This document shows positions 8,324-17,710 of a DNA stretch of 64,000 nucleotides, piece after piece; position 1 is the first letter of the stretch; every line of letters begins with the position of its first letter. The notes below the pieces were generated by a model. The model was not told the origin of the DNA and made no database searches. It saw only the letters and a program-made list of their open reading frames with translations. A program made the translations under genes and the position numbers. Origin of the DNA: CALJFL01 sp036961205 (GTDB taxonomy: Bacteria > Pseudomonadota > Gammaproteobacteria > Pseudomonadales > Halieaceae); the NCBI GenBank assembly GCA_036961205.1, contig JBALVI010000001.1, positions 1,116,001 to 1,180,000 on the forward strand, given 5' to 3'.

Positions 8324-8932
8324 ATGGAAAAGCAGTTCATCAATGAGCAAGACCTACTGGAAGATTCTTTTCGGTTGGCGATCGAGATATATAACAGTGG
8401 TTTTCGCCCGGATGTTATTGTCGGCCTCTGGCGCGGTGGCAGTACCGTAGGCATCTATGTTCAGGAGTGTTTGCAATACCTGGGGGTGCAGACACGCCAT
8501 ATCGCGGTGCGTACATCCTATGAAGGCGCAGCCAGCTATCGAAAAATGCGTGAAGAGCGCCACGCCATCGCAGTGCATGGGATGCAGTATCTCTACGAAA
8601 CTCTGGAGCATAACGATAATCTGCTGATTGTGGATGATGTGTACAGCTCCGGATCCAATATTGAGGCGGTGCTGGGTAAGCTCAGCGGCAAGATCAAGCG
8701 CAATATGCCAGCGGACACTCGCGTGGCCGCTTTGTGGCAGCGCGTTGGCAAAAACCGCACCACCAGAGAGCCCGATTACTGCCTGCACCAGACTGAGAAC
8801 TGGCTGGTATTGCCCTATGAGCTCACCGGCCTGAGTAGTGCTGACATTAGTTCGGGTAAAGCCTACCTGGAACCCATTATTGAGGATGTGCGCAAAAATT
8901 TGCCGGCGCACTTTACCGATCCGAATGTGTGA
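8324..8932 (+). CDS. Divergent PRTase paralogue with degenerate PRPP loop
   Basis: This 202-residue paralogue of the 7675-8247 protein shares EQDLLEDSFRLA and VGLWRGGSTVG. Its PRPP-loop equivalent reads LLIVDDVYSSGSNIEAV, where the usual catalytic Asp and the TGKT residues are replaced by Ser, Ser-Gly-Ser and Asn. This suggests loss of transferase activity and possibly a regulatory or ligand-sensing role. ATG 8324 is chosen because it aligns with the paralogue's start; two upstream in-frame ATGs (8267, 8312) would add residues with no counterpart. No strong ribosome site precedes it. Confidence 0.7.
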   Translation: MEKQFINEQDLLEDSFRLAIEIYNSGFRPDVIVGLWRGGSTVGIYVQECLQYLGVQTRHIAVRTSYEGAASYRKMREERHAIAVHGMQYLYETLEHNDNLLIVDDVYSSGSNIEAVLGKLSGKIKRNMPADTRVAALWQRVGKNRTTREPDYCLHQTENWLVLPYELTGLSSADISSGKAYLEPIIEDVRKNLPAHFTDPNV

Positions 8933-8974
8933 GCGTGCCATAGCGGGAGTTTCGCGGCCGATGAGGTTTTATTG

Positions 8975-9589
8975 ATGCTAACTGGAAGTTCGGATTTTCT
9001 CGCCATAAGTCTGGTGACTGTCGTCAGCTTTATTTTTACAAATCTGGACAATCTTATTTTGGCGGTTGTTGCTCTGGGCTCTCGTCCCGATAAGCCTTTG
9101 CCGTTGCAGTTGGGTATGGTGTCGGCAGCGCTGCTGGTTCTGCTGGTCTCACTGTTGGCCCTGACCATTGGCAGAACAATAGATGCCGGCGTAATCGGTT
9201 ACCTGGGGCTGGCCCCGATAGGCATTGGTTTGTATACCTTATTTTACTCCGGGCGCATGGTGCAGGTTACCGGGGATGAAGCCGCACCCGCGAAGTCTGG
9301 CAGTAGCTTGGCTATTTGGCTCTCCACCACTACATTACTGTTTGCCAATAGTGGCGATACTCTGGCGTTGATTTTGCCGTTATTGGCCGAGAGTAACACC
9401 AGTTCTGCCATTGTGGTGGTGGTGACATTTACTGGTTGCGCGGTGATTTGGGCGGTTATCGCCAGGCTGGTATCGCGGCAACCGCTACTGGTGCGCAAAC
9501 TTCAGGATAGAGGAGAACGCCTGGTGCCCTGGATCATGATCGCCGTGGGAATCTACGTTCTATTGGATACCGGTACTGATTTACACTGA
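8975..9589 (+). CDS. CadD-family metal (cadmium) resistance transporter
   Basis: This 204-residue inner-membrane protein has five or six predicted membrane segments. Two similar halves each carry a polar signature, FTNLDNL near the start and FANSGDTLAL in the middle, the Asn-Asp pattern of CadD/LysE-like transporters. It likely exports Cd2+ or a related cation; specificity is inference. ATG 8975 with GAGGT at 8963-8967 is preferred over the adjacent in-frame TTG. It ends 12 nt before the convergent TonB-dependent receptor gene. Confidence 0.75.
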   Translation: MLTGSSDFLAISLVTVVSFIFTNLDNLILAVVALGSRPDKPLPLQLGMVSAALLVLLVSLLALTIGRTIDAGVIGYLGLAPIGIGLYTLFYSGRMVQVTGDEAAPAKSGSSLAIWLSTTTLLFANSGDTLALILPLLAESNTSSAIVVVVTFTGCAVIWAVIARLVSRQPLLVRKLQDRGERLVPWIMIAVGIYVLLDTGTDLH

Positions 9590-9601
9590 GTCGGTGATTC
9601 C

Positions 9602-11674
9602 TTAAAACACATAGACAGCCCGGGCGAATATATTGACCCCGTAGGACGGTAGGCGTTCGCCATTGGCGATATCGGAATTTTTCACCCGATTGATGCCGCT
9701 CAGATGTTCCGCATATTCCTTATCAAACAGATTATCTACGCCGGCGGCGAGTTGCAGTGCGGGTGTGGCCTGCCAGCTGCCGCGGAGATTAAAGATGCCG
9801 TAGCCCGCGCTGGCATGTTCGTCATTAGTTTCGCTGACTTTGTTCTGACTGGCGTACAGCACGCTTTCGCCGCTAACATTCCATTTCCCCGCGGCGAAGG
9901 TGAGTTTAACGCTGGTGTTGGCCGGTGCTATACGATAAAGGTCATCCTCGATGTCGTCGCGCTCGCCACGCACATAGTTAAGCAGCCCTGAGAGCTGCCA
10001 TTGCTGGTCAAGTTGCAGCGCCCAATCCATATCGAAACCATAGAGCTGTGCATCCACGTTGTTAAATTGCAGTGGTGCAGGGTTATTGCTGCTATTAGCA
10101 TTATTCATCATCTGCACGAACATGTTGGCCGGCGCGACTTCGCCAGAGGTGCCCTGAATATAGTCTTTCACGTCGTTGTAGAAAAATCGCGGAGAAAGGC
10201 TTAGTGCGCCATTGCGAAAATCCAGGCCCAGTTCCAATTGCCGCGAATGTTCTGAATCGAGCTCGATATTGCCCGTATAGGTGAAGCCGTCAGCAAGCCC
10301 GCCTGTGGCTTGCAGGGGCAGCCAGAGATAGCGTTCCTGATACGCAGGTGCTCGACTTTTCTGCGCGATGCCCGCATACAGCTGGATATGCTCACTGGCC
10401 TCAAACCAGGCTTTGGCGAGCAGATCGAGATTGTCATCAGTCTGTTTACGGTCAGCATTATTGAAAGTATCCCGTAACATCTGGGCGGGAGGCATCATCA
10501 TGGCAGGCGTGCCATCTACTACACCGGCATTGGTGGTCACATTGTTATAGCGAGCACCCAGCTCGAATCGCCATGCATCGCCCCAGCTCTGCTCTCGTTC
10601 GATAAATGCGCCGATAATCTGTCGCTGGGCATTGTTGAACGCGGTAACAAAAAACATCGGGTTATTGGGGTTGTCGATATCGGAATTGTGGTCCTCCTCG
10701 TAGCCGTCGACGCCGATCGCCCATTGGCCTGAATCATCTTCCAGATTAACGGTGACCTTGAAGCCCGCATTTTCCGAGTCGGTGGTGTTGCGGCGCCACA
10801 GTGCCGTTGGCGGCACAGGTCGCAAGTGGTAGTTGGTCATGCCGTGGTCGAGCATACTGCCAAACAGACTGGCATTGAGGGTGAAACCTTCGCTGGGATT
10901 GAATTGGTAGTCCAGGCTGTAGATGTCGCCTTCGATAGAGGCGATGTCCATCGGCAGGGCCGGTGTGCCCGCATCGCCGGTATCACTGTAGGTGTAGTCA
11001 AGTTGTATGGTATGGGGGCCGTTGCGAAAGCCATAGCCCAGCGCATACCTCTGGCGCTCGTATTCGCTGGGTAGTATGTCGCCCCCGGCAAATTTGGCAT
11101 CCTGTCCCTGCTCAGTCATTGCCGCCACTTTGATTCTGCTGTGACGATTGCTGGCGACTACGGCTGCATTGAGCTGGGTACCGCTATTAACCGACTGGGC
11201 GCTGCCGATTAATCGCCCGTCAAATTCAAATTTGTCTGTCTCGGTAAAATCGCCTTTGTTGGACACCACCCTAATGGCGCCCCCAATTGACTCCTGGGCA
11301 ATGCTGACCGGCGCGATGCCGCGATAGAGCTGCAGTGACTCCAACTGACCTGCCGCTGCATAGGAAAGCGGTGGATCCATCCAGTTAGGCCCCGCGGGAG
11401 ATAATTGATGGCCGTCCAGCGATGTCGCAATACGCGGGCCAACCATGCCACGGTATTGAGGAATGCCGGTGAGCGGGCCGTTGCCATTGATGTTGGCTCC
11501 CGGCGCAGCACGCAACAGCTGCGAGGTGTCAGGCGAAATTATCAGCGCAGAATTAACATCGATGGTCCGCGTATTGTGACTGCCAACAATCACTAGCTCC
11601 TCGATGTGGTCCGCCAGGGAAAAACTGGAGCTGAGTAAGGCGCAGATAGCGATGACTAGCGGTTTTCTGAGCAC
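9602..11674 (-). CDS. TonB-dependent outer-membrane receptor, possibly for copper
   Basis: This 690-residue protein has a signal peptide (residues 1 to about 21, LRKPLVIAICALLSSSFSLA), a TonB-box-like EELVIVG just after it, a plug domain (PGANINGNGPLTGIPQYRGM) and a beta-barrel ending in aromatic ARAVYVF, as outer-membrane insertion requires. The WMDPPLSYAAAG motif and Met-rich stretches (PAMMMPPAQM, MFVQMMNN) recall OprC/NosA copper receptors, a modest inference. The start is the GTG at 11674, preceded by AAAGGA; the longer open frame would bury the signal peptide. The gene is divergent from the acyl-CoA dehydrogenase at 11926. Confidence 0.85.
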   Translation of the reverse strand: MLRKPLVIAICALLSSSFSLADHIEELVIVGSHNTRTIDVNSALIISPDTSQLLRAAPGANINGNGPLTGIPQYRGMVGPRIATSLDGHQLSPAGPNWMDPPLSYAAAGQLESLQLYRGIAPVSIAQESIGGAIRVVSNKGDFTETDKFEFDGRLIGSAQSVNSGTQLNAAVVASNRHSRIKVAAMTEQGQDAKFAGGDILPSEYERQRYALGYGFRNGPHTIQLDYTYSDTGDAGTPALPMDIASIEGDIYSLDYQFNPSEGFTLNASLFGSMLDHGMTNYHLRPVPPTALWRRNTTDSENAGFKVTVNLEDDSGQWAIGVDGYEEDHNSDIDNPNNPMFFVTAFNNAQRQIIGAFIEREQSWGDAWRFELGARYNNVTTNAGVVDGTPAMMMPPAQMLRDTFNNADRKQTDDNLDLLAKAWFEASEHIQLYAGIAQKSRAPAYQERYLWLPLQATGGLADGFTYTGNIELDSEHSRQLELGLDFRNGALSLSPRFFYNDVKDYIQGTSGEVAPANMFVQMMNNANSSNNPAPLQFNNVDAQLYGFDMDWALQLDQQWQLSGLLNYVRGERDDIEDDLYRIAPANTSVKLTFAAGKWNVSGESVLYASQNKVSETNDEHASAGYGIFNLRGSWQATPALQLAAGVDNLFDKEYAEHLSGINRVKNSDIANGERLPSYGVNIFARAVYVF

Positions 11675-11812
11675 AAGAATTCCTTTGAGGTTGATAGACA
11701 GCTCGAAGTGTATGCATTCACGGGTAGAGCAGGTAGTACCTGCGACAATATGCCGCATCAGTTTGGGCGGATTGCGGTAGGGCAAATTTATGTCGAAACA
11801 CGGCTAGGATAC

Positions 11813-11841
11813 TTGAGGGAAAGCAAAACATACTGTATGTT
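11813..11841 (+). promoter_or_regulatory. Promoter with overlapping palindromic operator
   Basis: A sigma-70-like promoter TTGAGG (11813-11818), 17-nt spacer and TATGTT (11836-11841) lies 85 nt before the acyl-CoA dehydrogenase start. The perfect odd palindrome ACATACTGTATGT (11828-11840) covers the spacer end and the -10 element. The same palindrome, with TTCAAAT following it, occurs at 17537-17549 in the same position relative to another promoter. Confidence 0.65.
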
Positions 11842-11925
11842 CAAATGCGTTTTGCGCTCGCCCAATGGTGCCTTCCTGTGGGTGACAATCAAATTCGCCA
11901 TCACTGCTTTGTCTGAGAGGAATTT

Positions 11926-13107
11926 ATGAGTGATCAAGAACAGTTTCGCCAAGAGACCCGGTCCTGGCTGGAAACAAATTGCCCCACTGCTATGCGAACA
12001 CCAGTAAAGGGTTTCGACGATTTTTATAGCGGAGGTAGAAACCCGGAGATTGATCACCCGGACCAGAAACTGTGGTGTGATCGCATGGCTGAGCGCGGCT
12101 GGACTGTGCCCCACTGGCCCAAGAAATACGGTGGCGGTGGTCTGGATAAAGACGAGCTGAAGATATTACATCAGGAAATGGCGGCCATTGGTGCGCGCCG
12201 CTCCCTGGATAGTTTTGGCATATCTATGCTTGGGCCCGCGCTGCTGGAGTTCGGCACGGAAGAGCAGAAGCTTGAGCATTTGCCGGCAATCTGCCGCGGT
12301 GAAATTCGCTGGTGCCAGGGTTACTCGGAACCCAACGCTGGTTCAGATCTTGCCAGCCTCCAAACCCGCGCTGACGATCACGGCGATCACTATGTCATTA
12401 ACGGCCAAAAAATCTGGACCTCTTATGCAGATAAATCCGATTGGATTTTCTGTCTGGTTCGCACCGATAACACCGGTACCAAGCACGAGGGCATTAGCTT
12501 CGTGCTATTTGATATGGCCCAACCCGGGGTTACGGTGAAGCCTATCAAACTGATCAGCGGCAATTCCCCATTTTGTGAGACATTCTTTGACGATGTTCGC
12601 GCGGAGAAGAAAAACCTGATCGGCGAAGCGGGCAAGGGCTGGGCAATCGCCAAGTATCTGCTGACGCACGAGCGGGAAATGATTTCAAGTTTTGGCGCTG
12701 CGTCCAAGGTGTCCATGGGTGAAATGGCGGTGGCGGAGTTTGGTTTGGACGCGACCGGCCGACTCGACAACGCCGTGCTGCGCCAGAATATTGCACAGTA
12801 CCAGTTGGATGCGCAGGCTTTTGGCGCAACGCTGTCACGCATTGGTGACGAAACCAAGTCAGGCCAGGGACTGGGTGCTGCCTCGTCCATCTTCAAATAC
12901 TACGGTACCGAACTCAACAAACGCCGTAACGAGCTGAATTTGGCAGTGGGCGGCGAGAGCGCTCTGGGGTGGGAAGGCGAGGCCTACGACGATGGCAAGG
13001 TCAGTCGCGACTGGCTGCGCTCCAAGGCCAACTCCATCGAGGGCGGCACGTCGGAAGTGCAGCTGAATATTATCTCCAAGCGTGTGCTCGGTTTACCCGA
13101 CGCTTGA
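11926..13107 (+). CDS. Acyl-CoA dehydrogenase
   Basis: This 393-residue FAD enzyme introduces the alpha,beta double bond in an acyl-CoA. The three ACAD domains are visible: helical N-terminus, middle beta-domain with GYSEPNAGSDLASL and INGQKIWTSYA, and a C-terminal helical domain ending SIEGGTSEVQLNIISKRVLG. Such sequences resemble subunits of heteromeric ACADs of sterol or branched-chain pathways. It is preceded by GAGAGG and the operator promoter above, and followed after 34 nt by a second ACAD, a pairing that fits an alpha2beta2 enzyme. Substrate is not deducible. Confidence 0.9.
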   Translation: MSDQEQFRQETRSWLETNCPTAMRTPVKGFDDFYSGGRNPEIDHPDQKLWCDRMAERGWTVPHWPKKYGGGGLDKDELKILHQEMAAIGARRSLDSFGISMLGPALLEFGTEEQKLEHLPAICRGEIRWCQGYSEPNAGSDLASLQTRADDHGDHYVINGQKIWTSYADKSDWIFCLVRTDNTGTKHEGISFVLFDMAQPGVTVKPIKLISGNSPFCETFFDDVRAEKKNLIGEAGKGWAIAKYLLTHEREMISSFGAASKVSMGEMAVAEFGLDATGRLDNAVLRQNIAQYQLDAQAFGATLSRIGDETKSGQGLGAASSIFKYYGTELNKRRNELNLAVGGESALGWEGEAYDDGKVSRDWLRSKANSIEGGTSEVQLNIISKRVLGLPDA

Positions 13108-13141
13108 CCCACTAGTACACGCGACCAAAGAGGACATCAAC

Positions 13142-14281
13142 ATGGCACTGGTATTAAACGAAGAACAAGTGATGCTGCGAGACGCTGCAGCGGGATTTTT
13201 GGCGGAAAATGCAACGGTATCGCACCTGCGTGAGCTGCGCGACAGCGGTAGCGAGCGCGGCTTCAGCGATGAGGTCTGGCAGCAGATGGCCGAAATGGGC
13301 TGGGCCGGGATTGCCATTCCAGAAGAATTTGGCGGTCTTGGTTATGGTTATGCCGGACTTGGCTTGGTGCTGGAGCAGGTTGGCCGCAATTTGAGCCCGT
13401 CGCCCCTGCAGTCTACGGTGCTGGTCGCCGCCACAGTCATCAGCGAATTGGGTTCAGGCGCACAGAAAGAGAACCTGCTGCCCGCGATTGCGGCCGGTCA
13501 GAGTCTCGTCAGTCTGGCGCTGCAGGAAGGCAATCATCACGCGCCTCACAAGACAGCACTGACTGCGAGTCGCGATGGTGACCGTTATACGCTCAGCGGC
13601 AGTAAGACCCAGGTGCTGGATGCCGGAGTTGCCGATCAGTTTATCGTTATAGCCCGCACCGCCGGCAGTCCCGGGGATGAGCAGGGTCTGAGTGCGTTTC
13701 TAGTTCCGGCCAGTACCGATGGCGTGACTATAGAGCGCCGCAGTATGGTCGATTCATTAAACTCCGGTACTGTTCACTTGCAGAATGTGTCGGTTGCGTC
13801 GGACAGTCTGTTGGGCGGTGAAGGTGATGCATGGACAGGCCTCGCCAGAGCACTGGACATTGCCAATATTGGTCTCGCCTCCGAGTTGTTGGGGCTGTCG
13901 ACCGCCGCATTCGAGAAAACAGTCGTGTATCTCACCGAGCGTAAGCAGTTTGGCCGGATAATAGGCTCATTTCAGGGTCTGCAGCATCGCGCGGCCGAAC
14001 TTTATGCAGAGCTGGAACTGGCCCGTTCAATCGTACTGCAGGCATTGCAGGCGATTGATGAAGGCGATGACAAACTGCCGTTACTGGCGAGCGCCGCGAA
14101 GGCGAAGCTGTGCGAGGTTGCCCAACGGGCCACCAACGAAGGTATTCAAATGCATGGCGGTGTCGGTATGACCGATGAATACGAAATCGGCTTTTATATC
14201 AAGCGTGCCAGAGTTGCCCAGCAAACCCTGGGTGACTACAACTATCACCTGGATCGCTATGCTACGCTGAGCGGCTTTTAA
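13142..14281 (+). CDS. Acyl-CoA dehydrogenase, likely partner subunit
   Basis: This 379-residue ACAD-family protein starts at ATG 13142 (MALVLNEEQ), with AGAGGAC upstream; an in-frame ATG at 13082 inside the previous gene is rejected. It keeps the C-terminal motif EGIQMHGGVGMTDEYEIGFYIKRA. The middle domain reads LQEGNHHAPHKTALTASRDG, lacking the usual TEPxAGSD flavin-binding stretch, so it may be the non-FAD-contacting or catalytically accessory subunit of a heteromer with the gene 34 nt upstream. The ligase gene follows after 16 nt. Confidence 0.85.
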   Translation: MALVLNEEQVMLRDAAAGFLAENATVSHLRELRDSGSERGFSDEVWQQMAEMGWAGIAIPEEFGGLGYGYAGLGLVLEQVGRNLSPSPLQSTVLVAATVISELGSGAQKENLLPAIAAGQSLVSLALQEGNHHAPHKTALTASRDGDRYTLSGSKTQVLDAGVADQFIVIARTAGSPGDEQGLSAFLVPASTDGVTIERRSMVDSLNSGTVHLQNVSVASDSLLGGEGDAWTGLARALDIANIGLASELLGLSTAAFEKTVVYLTERKQFGRIIGSFQGLQHRAAELYAELELARSIVLQALQAIDEGDDKLPLLASAAKAKLCEVAQRATNEGIQMHGGVGMTDEYEIGFYIKRARVAQQTLGDYNYHLDRYATLSGF

Positions 14282-14297
14282 TCTGGAGCGTAATGCC

Positions 14298-16007
14298 ATG
14301 AATCCTGAACTACAGGCGTTTGACCAGCAGGTGGCGGCACTCACTGCCCCCGGTCAGGCGTTCGCTCTCGATACCGTTTCTGTGCAGGGTGTGGAGTACC
14401 GCAATTATGCCGAGATGTCGGCTAACCTTGGTGTGTATTTCAAAATTATGCTCCGCCAGGGTGACAAAGAATTCCTCGTTTACCGCGAAGAGCGCTATAC
14501 GTTTGCCCAGACCTACCAACACGCTGCAGAACTGGGCGTTGCTTTGGTAGAGCGCTATGGCGTGAAAAAGGGCGATCGGGTAGCGATTTTGAGCCGTAAC
14601 AATCCCCAGTGGATGATGGCCTTCATCGCTTGTGTATCTGTCGGTGCAGTGGCGGTTCCGATGAATGCCTGGTGGACTACCGATGAACTTGATTACGGTT
14701 TTAAAGACAGTGGTAGCAAGTTGGCCTTTGTCGATAGACAGCGAGCGGAGCGCCTGGCACCTATAGTCGACAAGCTTGGCCTGTCACTAATTGGCTTGGA
14801 TGAATGTGTTGGCCTGGAAGTGCCGATAGCGGCCTGCGGTGATTTGCTGGCAGACTTTGCCGGCCGTGACATGCCCGAGGTAGACGTCGCGGCAGATGAC
14901 TACGCAACGATTATGTACACCTCGGGCTCTACGGGGCATCCCAAGGGCGCGCTGTCTTCTCACCGCGGCGTACTAGCGGCCCTGTACAGCTGGATGGTAA
15001 TGGGGCTCGCTACCAAAGCCAGCCAAACACCGGACGAGAAGGGCGGGGAAAAACTGCCCCCCGTCGGTCTGCTAACCGTGCCTCTATTCCATTGCACGGC
15101 CAGCCACTCGGCGTTTATGTTATCCATTATAATCGGCCGCAAGCTGGTGATTTTGCACAAGTGGGACGCCGAGGAAGCCCTGCGGCTGATTGAGCTGGAG
15201 AAAATAACCTGGTTCACCGGGGTGCCGACCATGTCCGCCGAGCTGCAAGCAGCGGCGGAAACTACAGATCGAGATATCTCGTCACTGGCCGAAGTGTTTT
15301 CCGGCGGTGCAGCCAGACCTCCCGACCAGGTCAACAAGCTGGCCGGTACCTTTAAAAAATCGGCTCCGGGTATCGGCTATGGACTGACCGAAACCAATGC
15401 AATTGGCGCGGTAAACAGCGGCACGTTTTATCTGGCGAATCCGCACAGCACTGGCCGCGTAGTGCCAGCAGTCACGGATTTTCGGATTGTCGATGATAAA
15501 GAGCAGTCCCTGCCACTGGGGGAGCGTGGCGAAGTTTGTATAAAATCGCCCGCCAATGTTTTGGGTTACTGGAACAAACCCGAGGCAACTGCAGAGGCCT
15601 TTGTCGACGGCTGGTTTCACACTGGCGACATTGGGTATATGGATGAAGATGGCTACATCTACATTGTTGACCGAATTAAGGAAATCATTATTCGCGCCGG
15701 TGAAAATATCAGCTGCGTAGAGGTCGAGGCGGCCATTTATACCCACCCTGATATTCTTGAGGCGGCCGTTTTTGGCTTGCCGGACGAGCGTTTGGGGGAG
15801 AGCGTCGGAGCGGCTGTAGTGCTAAAGGCGGGCGCGAGTTTAGATGCCGCGACACTAGCAGGGTTTTTGGTTGACCAACTCGCGGGATTTAAAATTCCGG
15901 CCCATATCTGGTTCCGGGATGAACAACTGCCCCGTATCGCTTCGGGCAAAATATTCAAACGACAGCTGAAGGCAGATTACGCGGAAGTACTGGCCGCAGC
16001 TTCTTAG
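14298..16007 (+). CDS. AMP-dependent acyl-CoA synthetase
   Basis: This 569-residue class I adenylate-forming enzyme activates a carboxylic acid to its CoA thioester with ATP. Motif A3 YTSGSTGHPKGA is at residues 207-218, GYGLTETNA near 357-365, GWFHTGDIGYMDEDG near 437-451, and the acyl-transfer lysine lies in ASGKIFKR close to the C-terminus. It sits between ACAD genes, so it probably loads the cluster's substrate. Chain length or ring specificity cannot be read from the sequence. Confidence 0.92.
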   Translation: MNPELQAFDQQVAALTAPGQAFALDTVSVQGVEYRNYAEMSANLGVYFKIMLRQGDKEFLVYREERYTFAQTYQHAAELGVALVERYGVKKGDRVAILSRNNPQWMMAFIACVSVGAVAVPMNAWWTTDELDYGFKDSGSKLAFVDRQRAERLAPIVDKLGLSLIGLDECVGLEVPIAACGDLLADFAGRDMPEVDVAADDYATIMYTSGSTGHPKGALSSHRGVLAALYSWMVMGLATKASQTPDEKGGEKLPPVGLLTVPLFHCTASHSAFMLSIIIGRKLVILHKWDAEEALRLIELEKITWFTGVPTMSAELQAAAETTDRDISSLAEVFSGGAARPPDQVNKLAGTFKKSAPGIGYGLTETNAIGAVNSGTFYLANPHSTGRVVPAVTDFRIVDDKEQSLPLGERGEVCIKSPANVLGYWNKPEATAEAFVDGWFHTGDIGYMDEDGYIYIVDRIKEIIIRAGENISCVEVEAAIYTHPDILEAAVFGLPDERLGESVGAAVVLKAGASLDAATLAGFLVDQLAGFKIPAHIWFRDEQLPRIASGKIFKRQLKADYAEVLAAAS

Positions 16008-16065
16008 ATCAAACAGTTTCAATATCATTTATACGACCAACAGTAACGGATAAGGGAGAAAGACA

Positions 16066-17316
16066 ATGGATTTAGGTATTAGCGCCAATGTAGCGCCGAC
16101 ACTAGAGGCGGTACGGAATTTTATTACCGAGAATATTGAGCCGGTAGAGCAGGAGTACCACGACCAGGTCGATGTCGGAGACCGCTGGTCGCTCAACGAC
16201 CGTCAGGCGGAGATCATCGGGGGTCTTAAGGATAAGGCCAAGGCCGCAGGCTTGTGGAATTTTTTCCTCACTGACGGCGACAGTGGCTCGGGCTTGAACA
16301 CGGTTGAATACGCCTACCTCGCTGAGGAAATGGGCCGTTCACATCTGGCTGCGGAAGCGTTCAATTGCGCGGCGCCGGACACCGGCAACATGGAAGTGCT
16401 GCATAAGTACGGTAGCGAAGCACAGAAGAAGCAATGGCTGGAGCCTCTGCTTGCCGGTGAAATTCGTTCGGCGTTTGCGATGACCGAGCCGGGTGTTGCG
16501 TCCTCTGATGCGACCAATGTCTGCACCACTGCAGTATTAGATGGCGATGAGTGGGTAATTAATGGCGAGAAGCACTATATTTCAGGCGCTGGTGATTCCC
16601 GCTGCAAGATCATGATCGTTATGGTCAAAACTGATCCGGACGCGCCCAAGCACGCACAGCAAAGCCAGATACTGGTGCCCACAGATGCAGAGGGCTTTGA
16701 AAATATTCGTCCGATGCAGGTCTTTGGTATGGACGATGCACCACACGGGCATATGCACCAGCGTTTCACCAATGTGCGGGTACCGAAAGAGAATATGATT
16801 CTGGGCGCCGGCCGAGGCTTTGAAATTTCCCAGGGTCGCTTGGGGCCTGGCCGTATTCACCATTGCATGCGCGCTATTGGTGCCGCAGAGCGCGCCCTGC
16901 AGTTGCTTTGCGAGCGCGCTGTTTCCCGTACCGCTTTCGGTAGGCCACTGGCCAAGCTGGGCGGTAATGTTGATATCATCGCCAATGCCCGCATGGACAT
17001 CGAGCAGTCTCGTTTGCTCACGCTGAAGACTGCATGGATGATGGATAACGTTGACGCCAAGGAAGCGCGAATCTGGATTTCAATGATCAAGACCGCAGTG
17101 CCCAATGTCACCATTCGCATTATCGATCAGGCCATTCAAATGTTCGGTGCCCTGGGTATTTCCCAGGATACGCCGTTGGCTGCGATGTACATGGGGCAAC
17201 GAACCTTGCGCCTTGCCGATGGCCCGGACGAGGTTCATCGCATGGTAGTTGGTCGCCACGAGCTCAAACAGTACACCGGTCAGAGTGTAGTCAACGCTAC
17301 CTTTCGCGACGGTTAA
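16066..17316 (+). CDS. Acyl-CoA dehydrogenase (ACAD10/11-like)
   Basis: This 416-residue ACAD has TEPGVASSDATN and INGEKHYISGAGD in the middle domain and a C-terminal QMFGALGISQDTPLAAMY plus RLADGPDEVHRMVVGRHEL motif. This style is seen in the ACAD10/11-related group, typically acting on long or branched acyl-CoAs. An excellent AGGGAGAAAGAC region precedes the ATG. It ends the first operon of the cluster; a 394-nt gap with a second promoter follows. Confidence 0.9.
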   Translation: MDLGISANVAPTLEAVRNFITENIEPVEQEYHDQVDVGDRWSLNDRQAEIIGGLKDKAKAAGLWNFFLTDGDSGSGLNTVEYAYLAEEMGRSHLAAEAFNCAAPDTGNMEVLHKYGSEAQKKQWLEPLLAGEIRSAFAMTEPGVASSDATNVCTTAVLDGDEWVINGEKHYISGAGDSRCKIMIVMVKTDPDAPKHAQQSQILVPTDAEGFENIRPMQVFGMDDAPHGHMHQRFTNVRVPKENMILGAGRGFEISQGRLGPGRIHHCMRAIGAAERALQLLCERAVSRTAFGRPLAKLGGNVDIIANARMDIEQSRLLTLKTAWMMDNVDAKEARIWISMIKTAVPNVTIRIIDQAIQMFGALGISQDTPLAAMYMGQRTLRLADGPDEVHRMVVGRHELKQYTGQSVVNATFRDG

Positions 17317-17521
17317 TACCCAGTAGTGATGAAGGGTGTGTCGTGCTGTTGGCGATCACCTTTCAAAACTCATTCTTGTAAGGTCGTTGCCATCGTCTGG
17401 TGAAACTCAACGGCCGTTCTTTCAAAAGCACTCAATAGTCGTGATTCCTTCACACCACTTTTACCCCCTGCAATGGCTTCCTCGCGAGAGATAGTAGTAG
17501 CTGCTGTCGGTCAAAAAATAC
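17317..17521. other. Intergenic stretch, nothing recognised
   Basis: The first 205 nt of the 394-nt gap between the acyl-CoA dehydrogenase and maoC genes contain no coding potential with codon use like the neighbours and no clear intrinsic terminator. The remainder of the gap holds the promoter-operator at 17522-17550 and a roughly 150-nt untranslated leader. Confidence 0.5.
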
Positions 17522-17550
17522 TTGAATGTAATAAATACATACTGTATGTT
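17522..17550 (+). promoter_or_regulatory. Second promoter with the same palindromic operator
   Basis: TTGAAT (17522-17527), 17-nt spacer and TATGTT (17545-17550) form a promoter in the gap before the maoC gene. ACATACTGTATGT (17537-17549) overlaps its -10 element exactly as at 11828-11840. The shared layout points to a common repressor for both halves of the cluster. Confidence 0.65.
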
Positions 17551-17710
17551 CAAATCCGCTTTTTGGGGTGAGTGTGCCCCTAATTCGCACCATCCAGAAT
17601 TACGGTAATCCCCACCGAGATCGGCGGGTATGTGCAGCCAACGCAGGCATCTCGCGTAGCCAACCAAGATCGGTTTTAGTCCCGAATGATTCACCAAGCA
17701 GGAGTTCAAC

